44,285 bases of DNA, taken from positions 1-44,285 of the forward strand of contig JANQHI010000044.1 in NCBI GenBank assembly GCA_028282705.1. The letters run 5' to 3'. This stretch comes from Prolixibacteraceae bacterium. GTDB lineage: Bacteria; Bacteroidota; Bacteroidia; Bacteroidales; Prolixibacteraceae. The notes below the pieces were generated by a model that was not told the origin of the DNA, did no database searches, and saw nothing but the letters and a program-made list of their open reading frames with translations. Positions 33,435 through 43,291 of this stretch are shown piece by piece (the first letter of the stretch is position 1; every line of letters begins with the position of its first letter). Both the position numbers and the translations under genes were made by a program.

Positions 33435-35057
33435 ATGAAAACCTATGATTACATAGTAATTGGGTCAGGGTTTGGGGGCAGTGTTTCTTCATTGCGCCTG
33501 GCAGAAAAAGGGTATTCTGTATTGACCCTTGAAAAAGGGAAAAAGTACAATACTCCTGATTTCCCGAAAAGCAATTGGAACCTAAGGAAATATTTGTGGA
33601 TGCCCAAGCTGGGGTTTTACGGCTTCCAGAAACTAGATTTATACAAACATGCTTTCATATTGAGTGGCACAGGTGTGGGAGGGGGAAGCCTGGTTTATGC
33701 CAATACCCTAATGATGCCTTTGCCCGAATTTTTCGCCAACAACCAATGGAATGCCTATAATGATTGGCAACAAGCATTAAAACCTTATTATGGCAAAGCA
33801 GGTTTTATGCTGGGAAGGGTTGAAAATGAGGAGTTATTTATTGAAGATAATATCCTTAGGAAAGTGGCTAAAAGCCTGGGAGCTGGCCATACTTTTAGTA
33901 GTACCAAAATTGCTGTTTATTTTAATGATGACACCCCCAAAAAAGACCCTTATTTCAATGGGCATGGGCCACTAAGGACCCCATGCACTAAATGTGCAGG
34001 ATGTATGGTGGGATGCAGGGACAATGCAAAAAATACCCTGGATAAAAACTACCTTTATTTTGCTGAAAAATATGGTGCTGAAATATTGCCTGAAACTGAA
34101 GCCTGGAAAATTGAATACCAAAATAGGGAATACCTGGTGTATACAAAAAAAGTAACAGGGCTGGCAGGTAAAAAACAGGTATTCAAAGCCAAGGGGCTTG
34201 TTGTTTCAGGAGGGGTATTGGGTACAATTAAACTACTGCTGGCACAAAAATACCTTTATAAAACATTGCCCCACCTTTCAAGCAGGCTAGGTGAATGCTT
34301 AAGAACCAATTCTGAAACACTTTGCACAGCTACTTTAGCAAATAAGAAATTAAATAATGGGGTGGCAATAAGTTCAATTTTCCATCCTGACCAAAACACC
34401 TCAATTGAAATTGTAAAGTACCCTGACAAATCAAACCTGATGAGGGCTTTACTTACATTGGCAACTGACAAAAAAGGATCAAACCTGAAACGTGTGTTCC
34501 ATTTTTTTGGAAATATAGCTAAACATCCCAAAAGGTTTATCAAGATGGTGTTCAACACAAAATGGTCAGAGAATACCATAATCTTCCTGGTGATGCAGAG
34601 CCATAATAGCAATATGAGGCTTGTGCTGAAAAAGTGGCCTTTCAGGAAAAAGCTGACCATAAAAAATGATGGCAATGAAAAAGTTAAAGCTTACATACCC
34701 ATTGGGCAGGAAGTAATGCACAGGTATGCCAAAGAGGTAGGGGGTGTTTCACAGAACTCAACTGCTGAGATTTTTATGGATGTCCCTTCAACTGCCCATA
34801 TCCTGGGAGGATGCAAAATGGGGAAATCTGTTGATGATGGTGTAATTGCCCCTGATTTCAGTGTACATGGCTACCCTAATATGTATATACTGGATGGCTC
34901 TGTTGTACAAGGCAACCCAGGGGTGAACCCCAGTTTTACCATTACAGCATTGGCTGAATATGCTATGGATAAGATACCTGAACAAGAAGGGGCTCAAACC
35001 CAGCAAATACCATATATGGAAAGGTTTTTACAACCAGGGTTTTTAGAAAAAATTTAG
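33435..35057 (+). CDS. GMC-family FAD oxidoreductase (cholesterol-oxidase-like)
   Basis: A 540-residue flavoenzyme. The FAD-binding Rossmann motif is VIGSGFGGSVSSLRLAEKG at the N-terminus with LEKG following, then GTGVGGGSLVYANT, a GMC signature segment. The C-terminus has TAHILGGCKMG, whose histidine is the likely catalytic base, then DGSVVQGNPGVNPSFTITALA. A cluster C-TKCAGCMVGC in the middle (PCTKCAGCMVGCRDNAK) is seen in this cholesterol-oxidase-like subgroup. It may oxidise a sterol or another alcohol. It is cytoplasmic by sequence, with no signal peptide, and appears as a single gene. Confidence 0.92.
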   Translation: MKTYDYIVIGSGFGGSVSSLRLAEKGYSVLTLEKGKKYNTPDFPKSNWNLRKYLWMPKLGFYGFQKLDLYKHAFILSGTGVGGGSLVYANTLMMPLPEFFANNQWNAYNDWQQALKPYYGKAGFMLGRVENEELFIEDNILRKVAKSLGAGHTFSSTKIAVYFNDDTPKKDPYFNGHGPLRTPCTKCAGCMVGCRDNAKNTLDKNYLYFAEKYGAEILPETEAWKIEYQNREYLVYTKKVTGLAGKKQVFKAKGLVVSGGVLGTIKLLLAQKYLYKTLPHLSSRLGECLRTNSETLCTATLANKKLNNGVAISSIFHPDQNTSIEIVKYPDKSNLMRALLTLATDKKGSNLKRVFHFFGNIAKHPKRFIKMVFNTKWSENTIIFLVMQSHNSNMRLVLKKWPFRKKLTIKNDGNEKVKAYIPIGQEVMHRYAKEVGGVSQNSTAEIFMDVPSTAHILGGCKMGKSVDDGVIAPDFSVHGYPNMYILDGSVVQGNPGVNPSFTITALAEYAMDKIPEQEGAQTQQIPYMERFLQPGFLEKI

Positions 35058-35096
35058 GCGAATGAACTTCTATAAATATCCTATCCTTCTGAAATA

Positions 35097-35127
35097 CCCC
35101 TTTTGTGGCGTGGCACAAAAAAAGGGG
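35097..35127. terminator. Hairpin between convergent GMC and YceI genes
   Basis: CCCC-TTTTGTG (35097-35107) pairs with CACAAAA-aaa-GGGG (35114-35127) with a bulge of three As. It lies between two convergent genes and can serve both. Confidence 0.55.
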
Positions 35128-35184
35128 AATAAATTTCCCTCCTTCTAAAATGAATTGATCATTTTCCTATTCCTAGCTAATATT

Positions 35185-35754
35185 TTATAAGGCAACAATG
35201 TTTACTTCCAGTTTAAACTCATCATTGATCATATTATCACCCAGGTTATCAAAGAATTTACCTGATCCATATTTTACATTGTATTTTGTCCTGTCCACTT
35301 TTAAGGAAGAGGCAAACCCTTCATCAACCATTTTCACCTTGAATGAAACAGGTTCAGTAACCCCTTTTATAGTTAGGTGTGCTTTTACTTTTGCTACCCC
35401 ATCTACAAACTGGCTGCTTTCTACAACTTTCAGCTTAGCCACTGGAAATTGCTCTACCCCAAAAAAATCATCAGATTTAAGGTGCCCAACCAATTTTTTG
35501 TTCCACTCGTCTGATTCTATATCAGTACATGTAATAGAATTCATATCAATATGAAATTCACCTTCTACAATTTTTCCATCACTAACCTTAAAACTCCCTT
35601 TTTTGAAATCAATATTCCCAAAATGTTCTCCGGCCACTTTTTTGCCTGTCCATTTTACAGTTGATTTTTCAACATCAACTGTTACACTCTTCCCAAAAGA
35701 TGCAGTCACTGCAACTGCCAAAACCATTGTTAAAAAAACTTTCATTGTTTTCAT
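35185..35754 (-). CDS. YceI-family periplasmic lipocalin-like protein
   Basis: A 189-residue exported protein with a signal peptide at about 1-21 and the YceI-type beta-barrel: VDVEKSTVKWTGKKVAGEHFG at the start of the barrel, then GEFHIDMNSITCTD, HLKSDDFFGVEQFPVAKLKV, and LTIKGVTEPVSFKV. The family binds polyisoprenoid or other amphipathic molecules in the periplasm. Its start follows the pirin stop by only 6 bases, so the two genes form one leftward unit; the link of the two functions is unknown. Confidence 0.94.
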   Translation of the reverse strand: MKTMKVFLTMVLAVAVTASFGKSVTVDVEKSTVKWTGKKVAGEHFGNIDFKKGSFKVSDGKIVEGEFHIDMNSITCTDIESDEWNKKLVGHLKSDDFFGVEQFPVAKLKVVESSQFVDGVAKVKAHLTIKGVTEPVSFKVKMVDEGFASSLKVDRTKYNVKYGSGKFFDNLGDNMINDEFKLEVNIVAL

Positions 35755-35760
35755 TACTCT

Positions 35761-36477
35761 TTATTTTAAGTTAATATCTGGTACTTCAATCGCCAAAACA
35801 TAAGCATCACTCTTGGCTTTTACTGAAAATTTATCAGCACCTACCAAACCAACAGCATCCCTGCTGAAAAGTTCATCTTCTCCTGCAATCACATACCCCT
35901 CAACAACAAACAGATAAGTCCCAAAGCTGCTTTTTCCAGGGGTATATAATACCTCTTTACCTGCATCTACAAATGCCCTTGAAATAAAGGCATCCTGGTT
36001 TATTTCCAACCCTCCATCACTTCCATTGGAAACCAACCTCTGCCATTTGTTTTGAGCTTCTTCTTTCCCAAATAAATGTTGGTTATATACTGGCTTGATA
36101 TTTTTTTCTTTGGGGAAAATCCATATCTGTAATAAATTAAGGGGGCTTGTTTTGCTTGCATTATGCTCAGAATGGAAAATGCCTGTGCCTGCACTCATTA
36201 CCTGCACCTCATTTTCCCTGATCACTTGTTTATGCCCCATTGAATCTTCATGCTGGATAGCCCCCTCAAGTATAACAGAAATAATTTCCATATTATCGTG
36301 AGGATGCATACCAAAACCTGTTGAAGGCTGGATTATATCATCATTCAATACACGCAATGCCCCAAAATTTACACGTTCAGGGTCATACCACCTTCCAAAG
36401 CTAAATGAATGTTTGGCTTTTAACCAGCCATGGTCAAAAAAACCTCTTGAATCTGCTTTATGTATAATTGTTTTCAT
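35761..36477 (-). CDS. Pirin-family bicupin protein
   Basis: A 238-residue cytoplasmic protein. The N-terminal cupin has the pirin metal site: histidines in GFGMHPHDNMEI, a later HEDSMGH, and HSEHNAS with LQIWIFP following. The opening SRGFFDHGWLKAKHSFSFGRWYDPERVNFG is typical. Some pirins cleave quercetin as dioxygenases, others act as redox cofactors of regulators; sequence does not decide. It lies 6 bases upstream of the yceI-like gene and is co-transcribed with it. Confidence 0.93.
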   Translation of the reverse strand: MKTIIHKADSRGFFDHGWLKAKHSFSFGRWYDPERVNFGALRVLNDDIIQPSTGFGMHPHDNMEIISVILEGAIQHEDSMGHKQVIRENEVQVMSAGTGIFHSEHNASKTSPLNLLQIWIFPKEKNIKPVYNQHLFGKEEAQNKWQRLVSNGSDGGLEINQDAFISRAFVDAGKEVLYTPGKSSFGTYLFVVEGYVIAGEDELFSRDAVGLVGADKFSVKAKSDAYVLAIEVPDINLK

Positions 36478-36557
36478 GGCCTAAAATTCTATACACAAAA
36501 ATATGGGAGAGGTTATAGGTAGGCAATGCAATAATCAGAAATAAAGATGTAATTATC

Positions 36558-37442
36558 CTATATTGATAAGATTTCCTTATTCAGCTGTAACCTGAAATCC
36601 CTAAAAGATCTACCTTCAATGTTTTTATAAAACTTACTAAAATAGGAAGGGTCGTCAAACCCCAGTTGGTAAGCAATTTGCTTTGATGACATTTCAGTAT
36701 GCAGCCCCAATCTTTTGGCTTCCAGCAATATCCTCTCCTGGATAAACCCTTTGGCTGTCTTCCCAGTAGAGCTTTTCACCACATTATTCAGGTAATCCGG
36801 AGAAATAGATAATGCCTCAGCAAAGTAGGATACCCTGTGCCATTCACTGAATTTTTTATCCAATAGTTCTTTGAAATTTTTTAAGATCAACCTGCCAGCC
36901 TGTAAAGTATGGTTACTTTGGCTTGTTTTTTCATCAGCCAACCTGTTGCATTCAACCAAGAATAGTTTGAGGTATGAAGCAATCACATCCAGTTTAAAAG
37001 GATTGTCTTCTTTGAATGTATTACCTAAATGTTGGGCAATTTCAACCAGGCGTTTTTCTGTTTCTTCATTTATAACCAAAGGGGGGGTATCAGTGATATC
37101 AGAAAATAAACCAATGTTTTTGATAAAATCCTCACTAATATAGTTTTGCTGAAGGAACCCTCTGGTAAATAAGATCACCCAACCTTGAGGATATGGTTTG
37201 GTAATAACATTGTGTACTTGCCCAGGGCTTACAAAAAAAACTATATTGGGTTTGATAAGGTATTCTTTATAGTCAATCTGATGTTTTCCACAAGCATTCC
37301 TTGCCCACAAAACAGTATAATAATTATGCCTGTGTGGTACCCCCTTTTCCCCTTTGGTTTGAAGGTAGATTTCTTCCATTTTTTTAAGGGCAAAACCAAC
37401 CTGCTGCCCATTATATGTCAAGTCTAATGAAGGTATATCCAT
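36558..37442 (-). CDS. AraC-family transcriptional regulator
   Basis: A 294-residue regulator with an N-terminal cupin-like sensing domain (HRHNYYTVLWARNACGKHQID, then NIVFFVSPGQVHNV) and a C-terminal pair of helix-turn-helix motifs (VSYFAEALSISPDYLNNVVKS, IAYQLGFDDPSYFSKFYKN). It is divergent from a sodium symporter gene with 155 bases between the starts, so that gene is a plausible target. A role in controlling the adjacent pirin-yceI genes is also possible. Activator by family habit; ligand unknown. Confidence 0.93.
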   Translation of the reverse strand: MDIPSLDLTYNGQQVGFALKKMEEIYLQTKGEKGVPHRHNYYTVLWARNACGKHQIDYKEYLIKPNIVFFVSPGQVHNVITKPYPQGWVILFTRGFLQQNYISEDFIKNIGLFSDITDTPPLVINEETEKRLVEIAQHLGNTFKEDNPFKLDVIASYLKLFLVECNRLADEKTSQSNHTLQAGRLILKNFKELLDKKFSEWHRVSYFAEALSISPDYLNNVVKSSTGKTAKGFIQERILLEAKRLGLHTEMSSKQIAYQLGFDDPSYFSKFYKNIEGRSFRDFRLQLNKEILSI

Positions 37443-37566
37443 AAATTTTCAACTTATTGCATTATAATATACCAATAATAACAGTAAATAGATTTAAATT
37501 GCTCAATAAAGCACTTATTGATTTTGCCAACGCACTGGCATATTACAGAACTATCAATTTATTTCC

Positions 37567-37574
37567 TATTTTTG
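37567..37574 (+). promoter_or_regulatory. Candidate -7 element of the symporter gene
   Basis: TATTTTTG is an exact TAnnTTTG, 23 bases before the ATG at 37598. It supports this ATG over the earlier in-frame codon at 37457, since the promoter would lie inside the longer frame. Confidence 0.4.
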
Positions 37575-37597
37575 GTTTTCACCTAAGTCCTAACATT

Positions 37598-39046
37598 ATG
37601 ATACCTGTTTTTATCCTTTACATAGTTGTATTAATCATCATAGTAACTTACTCTGCCAGAAGGTCAAAAACCAACAGTGATTTTGTACTTGGTGGAAAAA
37701 AGATATCAGGCTTTTCTTTAGCATTATCTGAACGTGCCACAGGTGAGTCTGCCTGGTTATTGCTTGGGCTAACAGGCCATGCCTATGCAGAAGGGATGGC
37801 AGCTATTTGGATAGCACTGGGGTGTGTAACTGGTATACTCTTTTTATGGACTTTCCTGGCTGAGCCTTTGCAAAAACTAACTGCCAAAACAGGTGCACTG
37901 ACCGTTCCAGGGTTATTCTCAGGAAAATTCCAGGGGACAAGCAGGAGTTTTGGCATTCTATCTTCTATAATTATTATTTTCTTTTTTATCCTTTATATAG
38001 CTGCCCAATTCAGTGGCGCTGGAAAAATTTTTAATGATACTTTCAAGATTGACCCCTTGTGGGGGATGGTTATTGGCTCTGCCCTGGTAACCCTTTACAC
38101 TATGTTAGGAGGGTTTATTACAGTAGTTGCCACTGATGCTTTCCAGGCTGTATTGATGGTGGTAACCTGTGTTTTCCTACCCATTATAGCACTGGGAATT
38201 GCAGCTACCTATAACATCAACATTGCTGAAACAATTACCCAGGCCAACTATACCATTCCATTGAATGCTGACACTGTAAAACAGGCAACTGGCGGGTTAT
38301 TGATTTTGAATGGCATGAGCTGGGCTTTTGGTTATACAGGGCAACCCCAGCTTCTTTCAAGGATGATGGCCATGAGGAATAAAAAAGAAACAAGGCAATC
38401 AAGGTGGGTTGCTGTGGCCTGGACCCTTTTGGCATATATTGGTGCATTTATGATTGGGATTATTGGGTATAAGCTGGTGCAGGCTGGTGCACTAGGTGAA
38501 GCTGCCTCTGTGGTTGCCAATGATTCTGAAAAGATAATGCCTATAATGGTGATGACCCTTTTGAACCCAATATTGGCAGGAATACTTTTATCTGGTGCAG
38601 TTTCTGCCATGATGTCAACTGCATCTTCCCAGCTCATGGTTGTATCATCATCAATGACTGAAGATTTTTACCAACAGGTAACCAAAAAGCAGATCAAGGA
38701 AAAACGCATGCTATCCCTGAATAAGATAATAACTTTAGGGGTTGGGTTACTTGGGTTCTTTATGGCTATTATTATGGAAGATACTGTTTATGGGTTGGTA
38801 TCTTATGCATGGAGTGGTATTGGTGCATCATTTGGACCTGCTGTGGTTTTATTGCTTTTCTGGAAGAAATTTTCAAGGGCTGGGGTGTATGCCAGCCTGG
38901 TCACGGGGACATTAACAGCTATCATCTGGAAAACATTCCTTGTGGCACCAACAGGGATATCAGAAAGGCTTTCAAGTTACCTTTTGGCCTTTGTTATGGC
39001 AGTTGTTTTTAGTTTAATATTCCCTGAAAAAGAGAAAAGTAAATAA
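37598..39046 (+). CDS. Sodium:solute symporter (PutP-like)
   Basis: A 482-residue SSS-family inner-membrane carrier with thirteen expected helices. I start it at the ATG at 37598, directly before the first helix (IPVFILYIVVLIIIVTYSARR); 47 extra residues in the longer frame are not transporter-like. Family marks are SDFVLGGKKISGFSLALSE, ERATGESAWLLLGLTGHAYA, FGYTGQPQLLSRMMA, and GAVSAMMSTASSQLMVVSS with sodium-site serines. The wording is close to proline/sodium symporters, but related carriers move pantothenate or other solutes. Divergent AraC gene alongside. Confidence 0.93.
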   Translation: MIPVFILYIVVLIIIVTYSARRSKTNSDFVLGGKKISGFSLALSERATGESAWLLLGLTGHAYAEGMAAIWIALGCVTGILFLWTFLAEPLQKLTAKTGALTVPGLFSGKFQGTSRSFGILSSIIIIFFFILYIAAQFSGAGKIFNDTFKIDPLWGMVIGSALVTLYTMLGGFITVVATDAFQAVLMVVTCVFLPIIALGIAATYNINIAETITQANYTIPLNADTVKQATGGLLILNGMSWAFGYTGQPQLLSRMMAMRNKKETRQSRWVAVAWTLLAYIGAFMIGIIGYKLVQAGALGEAASVVANDSEKIMPIMVMTLLNPILAGILLSGAVSAMMSTASSQLMVVSSSMTEDFYQQVTKKQIKEKRMLSLNKIITLGVGLLGFFMAIIMEDTVYGLVSYAWSGIGASFGPAVVLLLFWKKFSRAGVYASLVTGTLTAIIWKTFLVAPTGISERLSSYLLAFVMAVVFSLIFPEKEKSK

Positions 39047-39117
39047 TTTAAACTCTACACAAAATATTTTTAACCCTGCCCTAAAGGACAGTGTAAAATG
39101 TAAAGCCTGTTATAACT

Positions 39118-39178
39118 ACCTACCATAAGTATGCCTACAACTCATCCCTAAAATACTACAATTGGGTAGGTTTCTTTT
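39118..39178 (+). terminator. Possible terminator after the symporter gene
   Basis: ACCTACC (39118-39124) can pair with GGTAGGT (39165-39171), just before a TTTCTTTTTT tract. The 40-base loop makes this a weak call. The rest of the 236-base gap shows nothing else. Confidence 0.3.
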
Positions 39179-39282
39179 TTATTGAACTAATTGTATCCTG
39201 AACTTTATTCCCAGAAAAATCGCAAGAAATGACAATCCAGGTAATGGAGAAATACTGAATTTTGACGCAAAAAATCAAAGCC

Positions 39283-41418
39283 ATGAAATCAGTTTTAATA
39301 ATAGCACTTTTATTTCTGTCATCATTAGCTACTGCACAAGTAACTATTGGTGGCAAAGTAGTTACCACATCTGGAAATCCCATCCCTGGAGTGAATATTT
39401 ACCTTGAAGGCACCTATGATGGAGCTAGTTCAGATAGTGATGGGATTTTTCGATTTTCAACTTCAAAAGCTGGCATCCAAATGCTCACTGCCACTTTTAT
39501 TGGGTATAAAACCTGGCAAAAAGAGATCAACCTTGATGCCCCTCCTGCCAATGTAGAAATTATCCTGGAAGAAACTATAAACACCCTTGATGCTGTTACC
39601 ATTACAGCAGGCAGTTTTGCAGCAGCTGATGAAAGCAGGGCTTCTATTATGCAACCTTTGGATATTTATACCACAGCCAGTGCCAATGGTGATGTGATGG
39701 CAGCCATGAGAACCATGCCTGGCACACAAGCAGCCACTGATGATGGCAGGCTGCTGGTCAGGGGTGGTGATGCTTATGAAACCCAAACCTATATTGATGG
39801 GTTGGTAGCTGCAAAGCCTTATTATTCAAAAACACCAGATGTAGCAACAAGGGGAAGGTTTGCCCCTTCTTTGTTTAGTGGGGTTATGTTTAATTCTGGA
39901 GGCTACTCAGCTGAATATGGGCAAGCCCTCTCCTCAGTATTGATCTTAAACTCAAATGACATTGCTACTGAAGATGTTACTGGCATATCACTCATGTCAA
40001 TTGGTGGAGAAATGAACCAAACAAAACGTTGGGAAAATTCTTCATTAAGCCTTTCAGGGGGTTATATGAATTTTTCACCATACCAAAAAATTTTTAATAG
40101 CAACATTAACTGGGAAAAACCTGTGGAGGCAATAAATGGAACAGTTGTTTACAGATACAAAACCAAATCAAATGGGTTATTTAAAGGTTATGTAACTGCT
40201 GATTGGGGTGACCTGTCATACCTTACACCAAATGGGGTAAATGAGCAAGGATTGAAGGTATCTAATACAGGATCAACTGTTTATTCCAACTTTTCATTTC
40301 GTGATTGCTTTTCAGAAAAAACCTGTTACAGGGTGGGTATTTCATCTACATACCAAGAAAACAACATTGGATTAAATGCAGATGATATTGACACAAAAGA
40401 ATTAAATATTGAAACCAGGTTTGCAGTTGTCCATGATGTATCAGATGGGGTTAAGCTAACTTGGGGTTTCAATGATACTTACAATAAATACAACCAGGAG
40501 TATATTGATGATGAAGGGCAAACCTATTCCCTAGACTTTACTGACAACCTGGTTGGTGGGTTTATTGAAGGAGAAGTCAAATTCAGCAAAAACATAGCCA
40601 TAAGGCCAGGACTTAGGGCTGAATATGCATCTGTAATTAATAAATGGAACCTTGCCCCCAGGTTTGCTTTGGCACTGAAGACAGGAGAAGTATCCCAACT
40701 TTCAGGAGCCTTTGGGCTCTACCACCAAACACCCCAGCCTGATTATTTAAAACTGGAGGATAACCTTGCTTTTGAAAAGGCAATCCACTATGTAGCCAGC
40801 TACCAGGCAGGTGAAGTTACCACGCGTTTGTTTAGGGCAGAAGCTTATTATAAAACCTACCACAACCTGATTACATACCAATTTGGGGAATTGGGGCTTC
40901 CAGCCAATTTGCAAAATAATGGTGATGGCTATGCCAATGGCATTGACCTATTTTGGCGTGACAGGAAAAGTATCAAAGGCTTTGATTATTGGGTAACCTA
41001 TTCATTTATTGACACAAAACGCAAATACCAGGATTTTCCTGAAAAAGCCACCCCACATTTTATCTCAAACCATAATTTTTCAGTTGTTGGTAAATACTGG
41101 GTGAATAAAATAAGTACACAGTTGGGGTTTGCTTATACTACTGCAAATGGCAGGCCATACAATGACCCAAACACAAAGGAATTTATGGATAAAATAACCA
41201 ACCCTTATTCAGACCTAAGCCTAAACCTGAGCCATGTTTTTTACCTCGGAAACCAGTACTCAGTTTTATACCTATCTATAAACAATGTGCTTGGGAATGA
41301 TAATGAACTAACATACAGGCCATCAAGTATAGCAGATGCACAAGGGGATTACCAACTAATCCCTGTAAAAAGGGATTTAAAAAGGATGGTATTTATTGGG
41401 TTATTCCTTAGTTTTTAA
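39283..41418 (+). CDS. TonB-dependent receptor with CarboxypepD-like domain (no SusD partner)
   Basis: A 711-residue outer-membrane receptor; I take the ATG at 39283 (signal peptide SVLIIALLFLSSLATAQ) rather than the TTG at 39262. Order: signal peptide, CarboxypepD regulatory-like domain (GKVVTTSGNPIPGVNIYLEG), plug with VRGGDAYETQTYIDGL, then a barrel shorter than SusC. No susD follows. Size and layout resemble the smaller receptors used for siderophores, metals or small organics. The gene after it encodes a small exported helical protein. Cargo unknown. Confidence 0.92.
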   Translation: MKSVLIIALLFLSSLATAQVTIGGKVVTTSGNPIPGVNIYLEGTYDGASSDSDGIFRFSTSKAGIQMLTATFIGYKTWQKEINLDAPPANVEIILEETINTLDAVTITAGSFAAADESRASIMQPLDIYTTASANGDVMAAMRTMPGTQAATDDGRLLVRGGDAYETQTYIDGLVAAKPYYSKTPDVATRGRFAPSLFSGVMFNSGGYSAEYGQALSSVLILNSNDIATEDVTGISLMSIGGEMNQTKRWENSSLSLSGGYMNFSPYQKIFNSNINWEKPVEAINGTVVYRYKTKSNGLFKGYVTADWGDLSYLTPNGVNEQGLKVSNTGSTVYSNFSFRDCFSEKTCYRVGISSTYQENNIGLNADDIDTKELNIETRFAVVHDVSDGVKLTWGFNDTYNKYNQEYIDDEGQTYSLDFTDNLVGGFIEGEVKFSKNIAIRPGLRAEYASVINKWNLAPRFALALKTGEVSQLSGAFGLYHQTPQPDYLKLEDNLAFEKAIHYVASYQAGEVTTRLFRAEAYYKTYHNLITYQFGELGLPANLQNNGDGYANGIDLFWRDRKSIKGFDYWVTYSFIDTKRKYQDFPEKATPHFISNHNFSVVGKYWVNKISTQLGFAYTTANGRPYNDPNTKEFMDKITNPYSDLSLNLSHVFYLGNQYSVLYLSINNVLGNDNELTYRPSSIADAQGDYQLIPVKRDLKRMVFIGLFLSF

Positions 41419-41520
41419 ACTTTTACAATTGATCTAGCATATTTAACAGTTCATCAATAAAAATTTTCATTTAATATAAATTCATAAGAAATTCAAATTG
41501 TCAAACTAAAATTTGAGACC

Positions 41521-42162
41521 ATGAAATATTTATTATTATCCTTGTTTTTGGCAGCTTTAACCAGCAATGCTTTCCCTTCTGAATATGAAGAGGTAATGGC
41601 TGCCAATATTGAAAAGATGTACCAGTCAACAACTGCCCAGGAATTAACCAACCTTGCCAACCAGTTTCAAAGGATTGCCAATGTTGAGAAAGACAAATGG
41701 GAGCCTGTTTATTACACTGCCTACTGCCATGTAAGGGTTATCTTCTTTGCAAAATTAAGCTCAAAAGAAACACACAAACAACTTGACCAGGCTCAAAAAC
41801 AAATTGATGCCCTTTTTCAAATGGCAAAAAAAGAGCCAGAAGTGTATATACTCCAAGCATTGGTTTACCAGCTCAGGATTACAGATCCCACCAAAGGCTA
41901 CAAATACTCAAAACTTTCAAATGAAGCACTTACCAAAGCTGAAAAACTGGATGCTGATAACCCTAGGATATATTACTTAAGAGGTAGCAACACTTTTCAT
42001 ACCCCAAAAATGTTTGGAGGGGGAAAAGAAAAAGCAAAACCCCTGCTCCAAAAAGCTGCTGACATTTTTGAAACACAAAAAGCTGTTAACAGGCTTGCCC
42101 CAACATGGGGATCCCACCATAACAATGAGCTGTTAAAACAATGTTTAGCAGAAAAAGAATAA
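41521..42162 (+). CDS. Small exported TPR-like helical protein
   Basis: A 213-residue protein with a signal peptide at about 1-17 (LLLSLFLAALTSNAF). The mature part is helical, with TPR-like periodicity (EKDKWEPVYYTAYCHV, EPEVYILQALVYQL, NPRIYYLRGSNTFHTP). It follows the TonB receptor after 102 bases and precedes the kinase gene by 90. A protein-protein role beside the receptor is a guess. No catalytic motif is seen. Confidence 0.78.
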   Translation: MKYLLLSLFLAALTSNAFPSEYEEVMAANIEKMYQSTTAQELTNLANQFQRIANVEKDKWEPVYYTAYCHVRVIFFAKLSSKETHKQLDQAQKQIDALFQMAKKEPEVYILQALVYQLRITDPTKGYKYSKLSNEALTKAEKLDADNPRIYYLRGSNTFHTPKMFGGGKEKAKPLLQKAADIFETQKAVNRLAPTWGSHHNNELLKQCLAEKE

Positions 42163-42252
42163 AACAGGAATGCAACGGGCTTCTATTTATGATAAAATAA
42201 AGTGGGCGTGTTTTTTGGTATTTAGCATGCAAGCAGTATCTTTCAATAAGTT

Positions 42253-43290
42253 ATGATAAAAGTAAAAAGGACACCAATACAATGGCTTATTGCAGCCATC
42301 CTTTCCATTTTGATTGGCATAACCATGATGGTAATGTTCAGTGGCACATTGAAAAGGCCTCTTAGTACTTATTTATGGAATATGGGCTATTCCCTTTGCC
42401 TTGGGATCCCCTTATTTGCTAATAGCTATTTATTTGGCTGGTTTGCAGAAAGGTATATTGACTGGGTAAAAAAGCCAGCAAGAAGTGTTTTTCGTGCAAT
42501 CACCATGCACCTTATATACTCAAGCATTGTGATATGGGTGGTAAACTGGGTATGGTTTATTGTTGTGCTGGACTTAGAATGGGAAAGCTTTTGGAAATAC
42601 AACAAAGGAATTATTTTAAGCGAGTATATCATTTTTATTGTGGTTGCATCCATTATTTATGCCATCTCCTTTTTTAAAGCATGGAGGATAGAAGTCCGGG
42701 AAACTGAAAAGCTGAAAAGCCAGGCTTTGTCACTCAGGTACCAAGTGTTGCAAAACCAGGTAAACCCACATTTCCTTTTTAACAGCCTGAATACATTAGG
42801 CTCATTAATTGACGTGGATGTACCACAAGCAAAAGAATATACACGTGAATTATCATTGTTTTATCGTGATGTACTGCATTTTAAAGACCAGGATATTATC
42901 TCCTTAAAAGAAGAAGTTGAATTTGTAAAGAAATATATTTATTTACAACAAATCAGGTTTGGTGAAGCCCTTCAGGTTGAAATTATTGCCAATAAGGAAA
43001 CAGATGGAAAAGTAATCCCCCTATCATTACAAGTATTGGTTGAAAATGCCATAAAGCACAATGAGATATCAGTGGCTAACCCTCTTAAAATTGTAATTGG
43101 TGTTACTGAAAACCAGGAATTGATTGTTGAAAATAATTTACAGCCTAAACAAGTACTTGAACCTAGCAGTAAAACTGGGCTAAAAAACCTGGCTGGCAGA
43201 TATGAGTTCCTTACAGGAAGGAAGGTTGATATTGCTAAACATGCTAACTATTTCAGGGTAATATTACCACTAATTATGTTAGAGAAATAA
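42253..43290 (+). CDS. LytS/YehU-type sensor histidine kinase
   Basis: A 345-residue membrane kinase. Four hydrophobic segments lie in about residues 10-145. The His_kinase domain carries the phospho-acceptor H173 in NQVNPHFLFNSLN, and the N-box is ALQVEIIANKETDG...LVENAIKHNE near 255-270; the glycine-rich lid (SKTGLKNLAGRYEF) is near the end. There is no separate periplasmic sensor domain, so the signal may be sensed in the membrane. One base separates its stop from the response regulator start, so the two are a cognate pair. Confidence 0.94.
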   Translation: MIKVKRTPIQWLIAAILSILIGITMMVMFSGTLKRPLSTYLWNMGYSLCLGIPLFANSYLFGWFAERYIDWVKKPARSVFRAITMHLIYSSIVIWVVNWVWFIVVLDLEWESFWKYNKGIILSEYIIFIVVASIIYAISFFKAWRIEVRETEKLKSQALSLRYQVLQNQVNPHFLFNSLNTLGSLIDVDVPQAKEYTRELSLFYRDVLHFKDQDIISLKEEVEFVKKYIYLQQIRFGEALQVEIIANKETDGKVIPLSLQVLVENAIKHNEISVANPLKIVIGVTENQELIVENNLQPKQVLEPSSKTGLKNLAGRYEFLTGRKVDIAKHANYFRVILPLIMLEK

Positions 43291-43291
43291 T

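Noticed and set aside
37457-37597. Forty-seven-residue N-terminal extension of the symporter
   Set aside because: Not transporter-like, and an exact -7 box at 37567-37574 lies within it.
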